Source of the DNA: Erpobdella octoculata | Lineage: Eukaryota; Annelida; Clitellata; Hirudinida; Erpobdellidae | NCBI GenBank assembly: GCA_963978895.1 | Contig: OZ022246.1 | Location: 3,086,955 to 3,150,954 of the forward strand | Length of the DNA: 64,000 bases | Direction: 5' to 3' | Shown here: positions 46,568-58,200 of the stretch, piece by piece | Layout of the letters: each line of letters begins with the position of its first letter | Numbering within the stretch: the stretch's first letter is position 1 | The notes under the pieces: model-generated | Seen by the model: the letters and a program-made list of their open reading frames with translations, nothing else | The model's database searches: none | Told to the model about the DNA's origin: nothing | Translations under genes and position numbers: made by a program

Positions 46568-48120
46568 CTTTACATTCCACTGACTACTGACGTTGTATTG
46601 TAACTACTGTAACACTGCAAGAAACAGGATGCTGAAAATATCCGAAGCACTAACTCACTAACTTGACTAAAACTAAAAAACGAACAGATTACTAACTAAA
46701 TTAATTAAACTAAAGTAATTAAACTAACTAAGTTTATCTAACACAATCCTTTCTATCATAAATTATAATCAATTTTAGTAATGAAATAATAATAAGTCGT
46801 ACCTATCTAATGTGCTAAAGCTGCTTAGGTCAATACAATACTAATTAGAATTAGCAACTGGTTCTGAATCACGTAAACGAAAAGCAAAAAACCTTAAGTT
46901 TAAATAAATAAATAAATTTAGTCTTAGCATAGGTGAGTCTAGGGATGAGCTAGAGCCATATAATATATGCTAGAGCCTTCAAATTAAAAATGTTCAATTT
47001 TGCTTAAAACCGTCTATAATATAATAAATATATTATTTGTTTATTATATGCAGAGCCGGGCAAAAAAGTGTCCAAATCAGTATGAATTTAAGTAGCGCCT
47101 AGTGTGTGTAAACAGTAAAGACTAAAGAGCTTGGGTACGATCATTGATATATCAATGGGTATAATTAATCTATTCAAATGGAAATGTCTTTAAAAACGTT
47201 TTTCTTGCCATTACTAAAACTTATCTTGCGCAAAACCTAAAAAGAGCAAACGGATAACACGATCATTTTTCGTTCGAGTCAGTTTTTAAAGGCTTTAAAT
47301 TCCATTAATTTACATTTACACTTCAGTCCAGTTTATTTTGTTTGTCTGTGAATTCGGTAGAAATTATATATTAGAGTGGAATATATTAGACCACTTCTTG
47401 ACCATATGCTTATATGCTGAAAGACATAAGATAATGTGGATATTTTCGATTTCAATTTTGAACAATTAATCGATAGTAAATAATGCATTTACAATAAAGA
47501 AAGCGTAAACATTGCCTACATGAAATATAACGGTGCTTTCAATGTCAAATAAGTCTACTTTTTTGATTTTTCTTACTTTACAATCTCGAAGTTTATAAGT
47601 GGATTTACTTGATTTAAATATTAATATCAAACATTCATTCGCACTGTGCAATTTCGTATCTGGCATCAAGAGTTTAAAAAAGCCACTTTTCGCCAATCGA
47701 AAATTGAAATGGCATAGTTATTGGTAATCATTCGTCACCCATACTTCAAGTGTGATGACGTAAACAACATAATGTGTTAAAACACTTTTTTAGGGTAATA
47801 TGATTTAAAATCGATGAAAAACGTGTTATTGCTTATGATTGAAGTAAAATTAGAAATACTTGAAATTGTTTGGAAATTAGTTTATGCAGGTATTTATTAT
47901 CAATTGTTTATCTTTGGATGGAAAGGATTATGTAATATACTTGGAAAGGACATTTAAACAGCTGTTTAGCTTGAAGGTCTTTAATGTTTTTTTTTGACAA
48001 TGTTTAACGTGGCGTTAATCCTTAGACTTCTAGGCCACGAAGAAAGGGTCCTTGCAGAGGCAGCCATTTATAGGCGCCTACCTCTTTAGCAATGCGAGTG
48101 AACTCCTTGCTTAAGGGAGT
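46568..48120. other. Start of gene desert, no gene recognised
   Basis: AT-rich DNA upstream of CHMP2B. It probably contains its promoter close to 46600, but no motif is decisive. Short frames near 47466-47696 do not resemble any family I know. Confidence 0.45.
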
Positions 48121-48127
48121 TACGCTT

Positions 48128-48256
48128 GTGACGCCAGTGAGGCTCGAACTGCCGACCTCACCTAACGATTGACAAGAGAACGCTCTACCCATGGAATTCT
48201 AGATATTGCATGTTATATCTAGATATCCATGCTCTACCGCTCTGCCACCAGCGCCT
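48128..48256 (-). repeat. tRNA-derived SINE head split by a 41-bp palindromic insert
   Basis: On the minus strand a GGTGGCAGAGCGGTAGAGC A box and an AGTTCGAGCC B box are visible. Between them GCTCTACC occurs twice (48182-48189, 48231-48238) around a 41-bp near-palindrome, 48190-48230, which carries TCTAGATAT and ATATCTAGA arms. Confidence 0.6.
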
Positions 48257-48354
48257 CTAATGTGACGAGAGTCAACTAATGACTTGCTCGTCACGTTAAA
48301 GACCGTCCAGCTCTCTGCTAGTCCATATACATTTATAGACTCATGTACGGCACA

Positions 48355-49183
48355 CAGAGGCGTAGCGAGGGTTTTTGGCGCCCGGGGCGAAACTATTAAT
48401 TTTGCGCCCCCCGGCGCCCCCTGGCCTCCCCCCGTTGCAATGAAGAAGTTAAAGTTAAACGTTACGCGTCCTATTGTTCTTATCATTTGACTTTTGTTGA
48501 GAAAAAGATTCGATGTTTACTTCGTTCATACTTTTGCCGTTCTCTTAAGAACTAAAAGTGTAGGTTTATATGCGTGCGTTTTGGCGCCATCTTTTCGCGA
48601 TCAGTATTTGAAAAAAAATGCGGCAAGCAAAAATTTTATTTAAAATACCGTAAAGAACAGAAATAAATTTTTTAAAAATCCACAAAACTCAGTGAGAATA
48701 AATGTAATAAATACATGTCAATAAATGCACACACTGATGAAATTAAATATGGTCCTTAGGCTGTGTGTCATTAACTTGATGTCATAAAGGAGGTGTGCTG
48801 CACAGGGCACAGACGTTCTAGATAGCAAGAGCAGCTTTCAAAACATTGGCTGCTCTGAGATCTGTGCCTGAGCCTGAGATCTGTGCCTAGATTGTGGCTG
48901 GTGGGTTTGAAATGAAACACATGAGTGACATGGCTCTCTCCCTTCCTAAGAACCTAACAAGTTTGATGCTGCAGAACAACTAAATGGACTGAAGCAGCAG
49001 ATATACAACTAGACTGTGGACGACATCCTGATGCAAGGAAGGAAACTACTGTTTTTCTTGCATCTTACGCAAACTTTGAGAGAGAGTTAGTCTAGCATGA
49101 ATATACTGTATCTTCCTCTTCGGCGCCCCCCCAAGATGGCGCCCGGGGCAGCTCGCCCCCCCGCCCCCCTAGCTACGCCCCTG
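48355..49183. mobile_element. 829-bp hAT-type MITE
   Basis: Flanked by the 8-bp direct repeat ACGGCACA (48347-48354 and 49184-49191). The left end CAGAGGCGTAGCGAGGG and the right end, read inwards as CAGGGGCGTAGCTAGGG, form a terminal inverted repeat. Both sides then carry GGCGCCCGGGG-like text. The interior has no transposase. The CAG start and 8-bp duplication fit hAT. A degenerate relative lies at 57519-57716. Confidence 0.85.
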
Positions 49184-49464
49184 ACGGCACACAATATATT
49201 AAATAACAACTGCACGTGGCCATTGGCGCAATTAAAGCATTTGTTCACATCGACCAGACAAGCTCAATCTTTCTCCATGACCTAATTGTTGACACATCGC
49301 TGCAGCAAACATCCAAGCTCTCTTTTTTTTAACGTGGACATCCTCTTCTGAAAGCCTATCTACTGAGTTTTATCATGGACATCTAAATATATCAAGAAGT
49401 CCATGGTTCTATCTTTATATCTTCTTGTCTAAAGGCTCTATTTTCATCACTATCTTTTCTCGTT

Positions 49465-49545
49465 TAATCTTTTTCTTTCTTTCTTTCTCTCTTTCTTTAT
49501 TTCTTTATTTTTTCTTCTTTCTTTCTTTCTTTCTTTATTTTTTTT
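49465..49545. repeat. CTTT-rich microsatellite
   Basis: CTTT/ATTT tetramers on the plus strand. Confidence 0.85.
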
Positions 49546-50344
49546 TGAAGGCTTCCGTCATTTCCACACTTTTAATTTTGAGAAGAAATCGATTCCACGT
49601 CCATGGAAATCTGATTGTCATGCGAGAAATTTTTAAGCCGAGAAATAACTGGCGCCAGCAGCAGCAAAAACAATGAGCCGCCGCGAGTCACAAAAACCAC
49701 GTCTGATCTTAGATTAAGCCGCTAAACGTGCTAAGTCGGCTGTGAAACTAACATTAAGCCGGCTTAGGGGTCTAGTGGTCAGCTGACCTTACTAGCCTCC
49801 TAACTTCTTCAGTCATTTTCTTTATTTTGCAGCCCTGAGCAAAAGACTATGAAATTAACCCAGTTCTACACAACGCCATGTTATGGATGAAAGGAGTTAA
49901 TTAGTTCTTTATAATTATTATTAATTGGTTAATTCAGTCTAATTGTTACATTGCGTTTACTTCTACGCGTTTTCTTTTGTCTTCTACTGTTTCTAGCTTC
50001 AGGAAAGCATTTGATTACTAGTTGCGTATTTTAAATGTCCAATTTTTTAATTAAATTTAAATTAATTTCATGATAAAGGATGGATCAAAATCTAATCACT
50101 TGGTAATGACCTTAGCAGGAAAAAAAGCAAAATCGTGTCTTAATAAGACACCAATTGTAAAGGGCTATAAACAGTATAAAATATTACGCTATTACGATAT
50201 TAAAAATTGGTCTAAAAGCTGAAAAAGTGACAAGGACTTCAATAAATAAACAACAACATTATATTAAAAAATTTTACAATCTACGATTCCATGACACTAT
50301 GAAATTATTCTTATGCGTTGTTTTAGCCTCACTCCAGTCAGCGA

Positions 50345-50432
50345 CTTGGTGGTACGAAATCGAATTAATTTTTGGAGGTACAAGATCCAATTAATTTTTA
50401 GAGGTACAAGATCAAATTAATTTTTGGAGGTA
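50345..50432. repeat. 31-bp tandem repeat
   Basis: Three copies of a unit with AATTAATTTTTGGAGGTAC then AAGATC, ending in a short AGGTAGGT run. Confidence 0.85.
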
Positions 50433-51027
50433 GGCTTAGGTAGGTAGGTACCTACAGGGTCGAGAAGAAAGTCGTGAGAGGATGACACCAGCCCATGAAA
50501 CGCCCCTGGTCAAAACGACAAAGTTGTCGAAGGTGATGTGACTTTTAATAACCAACGGCCGTTCTTTGAATATGTGCACTTGTATTTTCTAGATCACTTG
50601 AGATCCGCGTCCTCCACAACTCACGCAGAGTAATAATTATAAGTACTTCATCGTGTTTATGCAACAAATACACACACCTATACTCTTGACTCAAAAGCGT
50701 TATTAAAGTAGGCATTCTCTAAGCAATTTGCGTACTCTAAGTTGGAGCGGTAGTAGTTTTGAATAGTCAGTCCTATAGAAAATAACCGTCAAGTCAATAC
50801 TGTTTCGATTGAATTCAGTTTACTATATAAATGTTTTCAGTCAGTAACTAGAAAAATGCGAAAAAGTTGAATTCTTGTCAATGGGCTTGTTGAATCAGCT
50901 ATTCGCAAAAGAATTTAAAAGAAGAAGCGGGAGTTATCAGATGCGATTTTACGTTGGTATCAGAGATATATATCCCAGGCAAGCTCTCTCATATTGAATG
51001 TTGGTGTGATTATAATTTTTAATTTAA

Positions 51028-52522
51028 CCCGTTTAGGTCCAAAACTTTATTAATTAGATTTCTATTATTTTTTTTTGTTATTTCTAAGTTACTTGCTTAT
51101 GTTTTAACAGATTTATTTTTAATTATTTTTTATTTGAAAGAAAACTTTGAAAATTCACTATGCTCGTTTTTCGAACGATGGTCGTATAGACTACTGAAAA
51201 CGACAAAATGTTTAAAAGTCAATTTTTTTGTTCTCAACGCAAACAATTATAATATAAATTTTAGGCTGTAAACAAAAAAGCTAAAAACACATTTCTGACT
51301 TTATCAGTAACACAGTTCAATAAAATCCAAAAATTTAACATTCAATAAATCAGTCAAGCAGTTCATGATAGTCGTTTCAGAACCGGATGAGTGTGCGGAA
51401 AGCACCAAAACAATTCCGATGAAGTCGTTTGCCGCACTTGGCCCACATGTACAGTGTTTTGCCATAATTTTCCAGCTTGTAGCGACCTACTGTTTTCGCC
51501 TTTTCCAGATCATGACCATGGCCATTTGCTGAATCTTCCCTATCGTTTTGTTTCTTCAACCGTGCATGAATTCATTTCATCGGTATAAAACAACCTAAAC
51601 AGCCTATATGGGGTTTTTCAAGCAAAGCACCATTGTGGTGTTTCAAACTCGTTATATATAGACTGTTTTAAAAGTGGCTATTCAAATGACTCTTTTTGGT
51701 CCAAGTGCATTTCAATCGTTTTTGGCGTTTTGGTTGCCGCGGCATTGAACTGACCGTATTTGCGACCTACATTTCTTCACCCAAAGAACAGACACAGTCT
51801 AATCCCATCCCATCATTAGTATAATCAACTTCTACCTTCCCGGATATTACAAAGAATAACATTTCTTCCTCATTTGCTTATTCATCAGTCACGTATTATG
51901 ATGCGCCGGGCGGAAGAATGACAAGTATGTCAACCTCAATGCTATCATCATCATCAAGAATTAGTTACATAGCTTCTTTCAACGTGAAAAAACGTTCTGT
52001 TTGACGCCTTTCATTTTTAAACTTTACAAACATTTCATTCGAAGAATGAAATTTGCAAAAAACACTATCACCAATTCAACCACTGCACACCTATAAGCTG
52101 AATAAACTAGTTTCGACTCGTTCGCATACAGTACTCTATACGCCCAACGATCGTAGAACGAGCATGACTCATACATGTTCAGATTGTGGGTTAGTGTAAA
52201 CACAATAAAATTTAATTAACGTTGCTGTTTACTTTTGAGTACATCCTCTTTCGATATTTCAAACTTTTGTTATGATAACTCTCATGAAATTAGCATAATA
52301 AATTTTTAAAGTTATATCGGTCGAAAACCTTGAAAATGCTCATATTCTAACCCAGATTAAACTACTTAATATGAATAAAAAAATTATTTAGAAAATTTTA
52401 TACAGTGTATTGAAGCTTTCTTAACATAAAAAAAAACTTTTAACAAAAAAAAAATTACGACTTAATTTTATGCAACGCCAAAAATAAGTGTGTTCGTAAA
52501 ACGTACGATGGTCTAAAACGGG
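51028..52522 (-). mobile_element. Internally deleted piggyBac-like element, TTAA ends
   Basis: Flanked by TTAA at 51024-51027 and 52523-52526. Left end CCCGTTTAGGTCC and right end, read inwards, CCCGTTTTAGACC form an inverted repeat. Minus-strand coding remnants fit piggyBac transposases. Near 52010-51880 an N-terminal acidic segment (RFFTLKEAM, DDDDSIEVDILVILPP) contains stop codons. Near 51480-51377 a C-terminal cysteine-rich tail reads LYMWAKCGKRLHRNCF. The catalytic middle is absent and the frames are broken, so the 1495-bp copy is non-autonomous. Confidence 0.85.
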
Positions 52523-52850
52523 TTAAATATAATTTTTAAAGCTTTTCTTCGTTTAAAGTCTGCAAAGGTTTTTCCTAAATGACTTTTTTGATAGAAATGT
52601 CGATTGAATCCCGATTTCTCGTATAAGCTCTGCCACTGAATGAATGTCTGATTCAATAATTTATTTTATTTAGACAGCTGTAAATTTCAAGTTATAGTAG
52701 TAGTGTTTGAGCATTTAGTGTTATTATCATTTTCATGAATTTAGATAAGTCTTCGTTACAGTTTATAATGGCGTCCAATCACAAGCTGTTTGGACAATAA
52801 GTTCTCACCATCACAAACCATATTAAAAATATCACACACAAAAATAAAGC

Positions 52851-52965
52851 AAGTTTAAAAAACATTTGATTGAAGTTTAAAAAACATTTTATTGAAGTTT
52901 AAAAAACATTTTATTGAAGTTTAAAAAACATTTTATTGAAGTTTAAAAAACAATTTATTGAAATA
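52851..52965. repeat. 22-bp minisatellite
   Basis: Five near-identical units of AAGTTTAAAAAACATTTTAT plus TG. Confidence 0.92.
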
Positions 52966-54594
52966 AGAAAAATATGCTACAAAAGGAAAGAAGCAATAAA
53001 ATATTGAGAAGATATAAGATAAGCTAATTGAGTAAGATAAAATATTTTAGATAAAAGTATAGAACAGTCAGCGAGGTATTCAATTTGATAGATTATTGAG
53101 TAAATTCGAAATAAAAATCCAGAGTTGTGAGACGAGCAGACGGCGTCCTAAGTTTTAAAGAGTTTCAGTTACGGTAAAATATTTTCAACGGACTAATCGG
53201 ATGCTTTATATAATCTCGAGTAAACACGAGGACACGACATAACAGTAGCAGATTTAGCATAATAAGACCGGGGGTAGCTCGACCCTGGGCGCCCATGTTG
53301 AGTCTGAAAAAGCGTCCCCACCCCTCCCTTCTTCAATTTAGAACAAATCTATTATTTTAATAAAAAGTAATTTTGTCAGTTTCATCTCTATCATAACAAT
53401 CATTCGTCAATCTTTTATTTCCTTCTTAAATCGAACCTAAAAACTGCATTTAATTTTCAAACCGAAATGACATCTATCAAGTAAGCTGTAAAGTTTCCCA
53501 GTATTTTCGATCTTTGAATGAAACCAGATATTCTATCATTTCGAGCCATCTCTTTTGCTTGCATCTTCTTTTTATTATAGTTTTCCGTACACGTCATTTG
53601 TTTTTTCACACTGCGTTTAATAGATTTTGGTGAAAAAAACTTTAGGAAACTTTGTTACTTGTGTGGATCTTATGCCGCAGTTTGAGTAATCATTTTTATT
53701 CAAGTTTTTAAGGTCTTATTCGAATAATTGTAAAATTTTAATTTGCTAATTTAGTGCAATTTAAATGGACCTTTTTTTAGAATTACCAATTACGGCTTGT
53801 ACATACCTATCTAAGATGCAAAATACAAATACTCAATTATAGTATTAATAGTTATATTTTAAATAATATAAATTATTCTGTTTTTGAATAACAAAATACT
53901 ACTAGACATTTTTTTTTTAAATACAAATATTATTTTTTTTTATAAAAGGAAATAAAAAAACAAAATCCGCAAAATGACAAAAGTACCTAATATGGTTTTT
54001 CCAGGCATTATTAGATTTTTTGGGAAGAATTATAAACAAAAGTTGTATTTAACAGCCTGTTTTGTGGCTTGGTGAAAACCATACCTCCAGCGTTTATGAA
54101 ATTGTAATGTTGAATTTGATGAAAATCTCGAGGACCTAGGAGTGACAATGTTTTGACGAAATTGTCAAGGTACTGCGGACTTTATAACTGAACCCGTTAG
54201 GTCTCATTTCTTTCACTATATGTCCCTGTCTCCTGGGAGAATGAAAAAATAAATCAACAATCAAACTTGAGAGATTGCATGAGCATATATCACTTTTGCG
54301 CCAATTTTTAACAACATTGCTTTGTTGCTTCAGAGGTCCACAAAATCATAAAAAATAGCCACATCACAGATGTCAAAATATAGTCGTTTGTCAGATCACC
54401 CATTTCCAAAAAGAACTGAAATCTGTTATGCAATCCTTCAAGGCTTGTCTACCGTAAAATTTTACACCTGAACCAATTAATCACTACATGCGAAAATTTT
54501 CAGGCGACATTTCTCATCGCCTGCCCCTACGCGGTAAAACCAGAATTCGGCAAGATAGAAGTAGAGTTTAATGTAGTAACAACAAAATCACATA

Positions 54595-54725
<131 letters not shown>

Positions 54726-55229
54726 GCGGTGCCGACTTCTTGATCTAACGAGCGCGTTGTGACACAAATAGCTAGCAAGAGGAATATAAAACACCCACAC
54801 AGCAGTAGTAATAAAGTATTAAGTCGAGTGCCGCAGGCAGATCATTAAACAGTTACAACAATAATAATAGCAATAATAATATTAATAGCAATAATAATAG
54901 TAAAAATGTGGATAATATTAAGAATAAGTGATTCGTGTCTCACGTGGTGCTCAGCCAACTTTTCGCTTAATAAATGGCACGCGTAGTCCGCTCAATTCTT
55001 ATTGTCTGACTCGAGCGGACCATGAACTGGTAACTTCAGTGTGATTAATTAATACATCAAGATCAAATATTATATCAATTGCGAAGTAACTTTTGTTCCC
55101 GTTACTTGGAAACTTCAAAATAGTTCCTGGATTCTGCTGTTAGTCTTATCGAAGCGAAGCGAAAAGTTTTGGTTTTAGTTTCGTAATCTTTACCTCAGAA
55201 AATAAATTCCTTCAGAAAAGCGTGTAACA

Positions 55230-58200
55230 ATGGAAACAGATGTCAATCTCATAAAGCCACAGAACGATGAAGTGAAAGTTTCCATGGGAGCGACCCGAGG
55301 TGCTGGTTTGGCAAGATGGGGTGAGTGTGCTATGATTTATCATATTTCAATGGTTCGGGGTTATTTTTATGAGGTCAGGTAGTTTGTTTGACCGGCAGTC
55401 CAGCACTGGTTGCTACGACAACCTGGTCAGATGATTACTATTTAGTTATCTGTACATCCTACTACCAAATGAGCAAAATTTCTCTCTGTAAAGTTACCTC
55501 ATTTGAATGAAATAATTAATCAAGACTGCTCGTCAATATTTTTCAAAAGAAGAATGCATTTCTAATAACTGCATAATGTTTTAACTATTCTACACAACAA
55601 AAGCTTCCGGTATCGGGAAACGTTTTGATATCGTAGAGATGGGCGTTGCAAACTATTTTTATTCATTATAGCGCTGAAAAAGCTTTTTATTTGTGTTCCC
55701 AGTTTTTTTAATAATAATATTAAACTTAATCTTTTGATGTGTTTGCAATTGCCGGTGTACTACAGAAGCATAAGCAGGCTTTTTAAGAGCTGTATTATGC
55801 GGGATTATACACATACACATACAAATACACATGCACATACACATACAAACAAACACACACACATACACATACACACACACACACCATTGTTCTCAGAATA
55901 ATTGAATCGTTTGTTTGCTGAAAGAAGACAACAAGGGCTTCTTTTATAAGATAGGTGCTATTAAATGTAATGTGACTTAAGAGCCGCTTAGCTAGCAGCT
56001 GATTCAATTCGAAAGTTACTTCTATTTTTATAGAGCTTTTTTTTATTTATTTTTATTTTTTTATTTACCGAGACATTTTAAAAAATTTTGCAAAAATTTG
56101 TGTCTTTTCAGACAATTTTTTGTAGGTAATGTTCTAAAAGTATGACGTAAAAAACTAGTGGTTTTCACAAATCCCTTATATTTCAGGATTTACCTGCTTT
56201 TCCTTTATTGAAAAAATTTTTTACATTTATATATGTAAATATCTATATAATTGTATTTAATTTGTTTTTGCATTAAAACATAGATAATTTTTAATTGTTT
56301 TTAATTTAAAAACATTTTTCTCAAAAAATGTTCAAACTTTAATAGAATGCATTGTCATAAATAGCAAGTCTATATTTCAAATTTCATATCGATTGGATGA
56401 CGGAAAGTTAGTTTATTTTCATTTTCAAGGCTTGCAAACATTCAAGCAGGCAAGCAAAATCGGCATGAAGTTAATATAAGGGATATAAAAAAGGGATAAT
56501 TCACTCACTCTTGGAATATTGTTACTGACACATCTTACTGGTTTTAAAATTTTGGTAGCAATACTTTGTAAATGTAAATAAAATATAAAATGTTAAAATG
56601 TAAATAAAATGTAAAAATGTAAATAAAATGTAAAAATGTAAATAAAATGTAAAAATGTAAATAAAATGTAAAAATGTAAATAAAATGTAAAAATGTAAAT
56701 AAAATGTAAATATGTAAATAAAATGTAAAAATGTAAAAATGTAAATAAATTGTAAAAATGTAAATAAAATGTAAATATGTAAATAAAATATAAAATGTTA
56801 AAATGTAAATAAAATGTAAAAATGTAAATAAAATGTAAAAATGTAAATAAAATGTAAAAATGTAAATAAAATGTAAAAATGTAAATAAATTGTAAAAATG
56901 TAAATAAAATGTAAAATGTAAATAAAATGTAAAAAAAGTAAATAAAATGTAAAAATGGAAATAAAATGTAAAAATGTAAATAAAATGTAAAAATGTAAAT
57001 AAAATGTAAAAATGTAAATAAAATGTAAAAATGTACTTTCACTTATTTGTATTTGTTCGTCCAGTTCAACAGATAAACGATTTTTTCGATTTAAATTGCT
57101 GCCAAAGCTCTGACAAAAACCACAGAGACAGCAGAGACCAAACTAAGAACTTTAACTGTGCTCTTTTTTAAAAGAAACAATTTAATGGTGATTTTTTAAG
57201 TAGACAAACTTGGTTTTTCAGTAATTTGTAAAAAAATTATTTGACGATAAACATTTTAGGCTTTTTCTGGTAGAACATATTTTAATCAAATGCTATTGTT
57301 TTTAGAAAACACTAAATCGAATATTTTAATAAATGTTCTTATCAAATATTAGTTTGAATCAATCAATCACATTCTTTTCAGTCCATCAATCAAAAAGCTT
57401 TCCTGTCATTCGTGTCGTTACAAGTCTTTTCTTTTTTTGATTATGCTTTATTCTTAAAACTTATGAAATGTCTTAATTAGGCTTGCAGTCGGCTACTTGG
57501 TTCGAAGCAGCAACTACGGAGGCGTAGCAAGGTGGTTTGGAGCCCGGGGCCAAGGCACCAAACGGCGCCCCTACTGAAATAAATTCGTTGCACCTTGCAA
57601 TTTTTAATTAATTTTTTACCGCTATCTAAAGTGGCAACAGGGTTAGTTAATAATGAAGTTAATATAATTAATTATTATCTGTTCTTCCTAGCCCCCCCCT
57701 TCGTTACACTTCTAAGATATTAAAACTTTACATTTATTTGCTACGATCCCAATTACGTATTTAAATGTTAAGAACACAATTCAAAATTAAGAAGTTTAAA
57801 AACTGAATGTAACAACCAAATAAAAGTTAATTGTATTGCTAATTTTTATATATATTTATTAAATTCAAGGAAGTAAAAGAAAGATTATTATCTTGGTTAT
57901 TATTGCCATCTGTTTTATAATTCTTCTGGCTCTTTCCATATGGGCAATTGTACTGAAGGTTCGACTTGATCATTTTAACAAGGTATGTTTCGTTGTTGTT
58001 ATGCAATCTTGTGACTGTAACGCAAAAAGCTGATTAAGGCTATAAAAAATAACTGATTTTATATTAAAATGTTTTTCACAATCAATGACGTACAGAAAAA
58101 TATAAATAAAACAAGTGAAGATAAAATAATAATTTTAAAAAAAGCTTTTATTTGCCTCTTTATCTAAGTCAACGAACTAAAATTTTTGAATCTAAAACAA

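Larger units (their letters stand above)
49192..51027. other. Gene desert, simple repeats only
   Basis: Holds a (CTTT)n-rich run at about 49465-49545 and a 31-bp tandem repeat at 50345-50432. No coding exon recognised. Confidence 0.5.

Noticed and set aside
54060..54520. Minus-strand transposase-like text (for example a TNDYILTS segment)
   Set aside because: Frames are short and broken and I could not match it to a named transposase family.
56593..57042. 149-codon minus-strand frame of Phe/Tyr/Leu/His repeats
   Set aside because: The frame exists only because the 17-18-bp minisatellite unit lacks stops on that strand.
57519..57716. Full MITE call with target-site duplication
   Set aside because: The inverted ends are visible, but neither possible boundary gives matching 8-bp flanks; kept as a low-confidence feature only.
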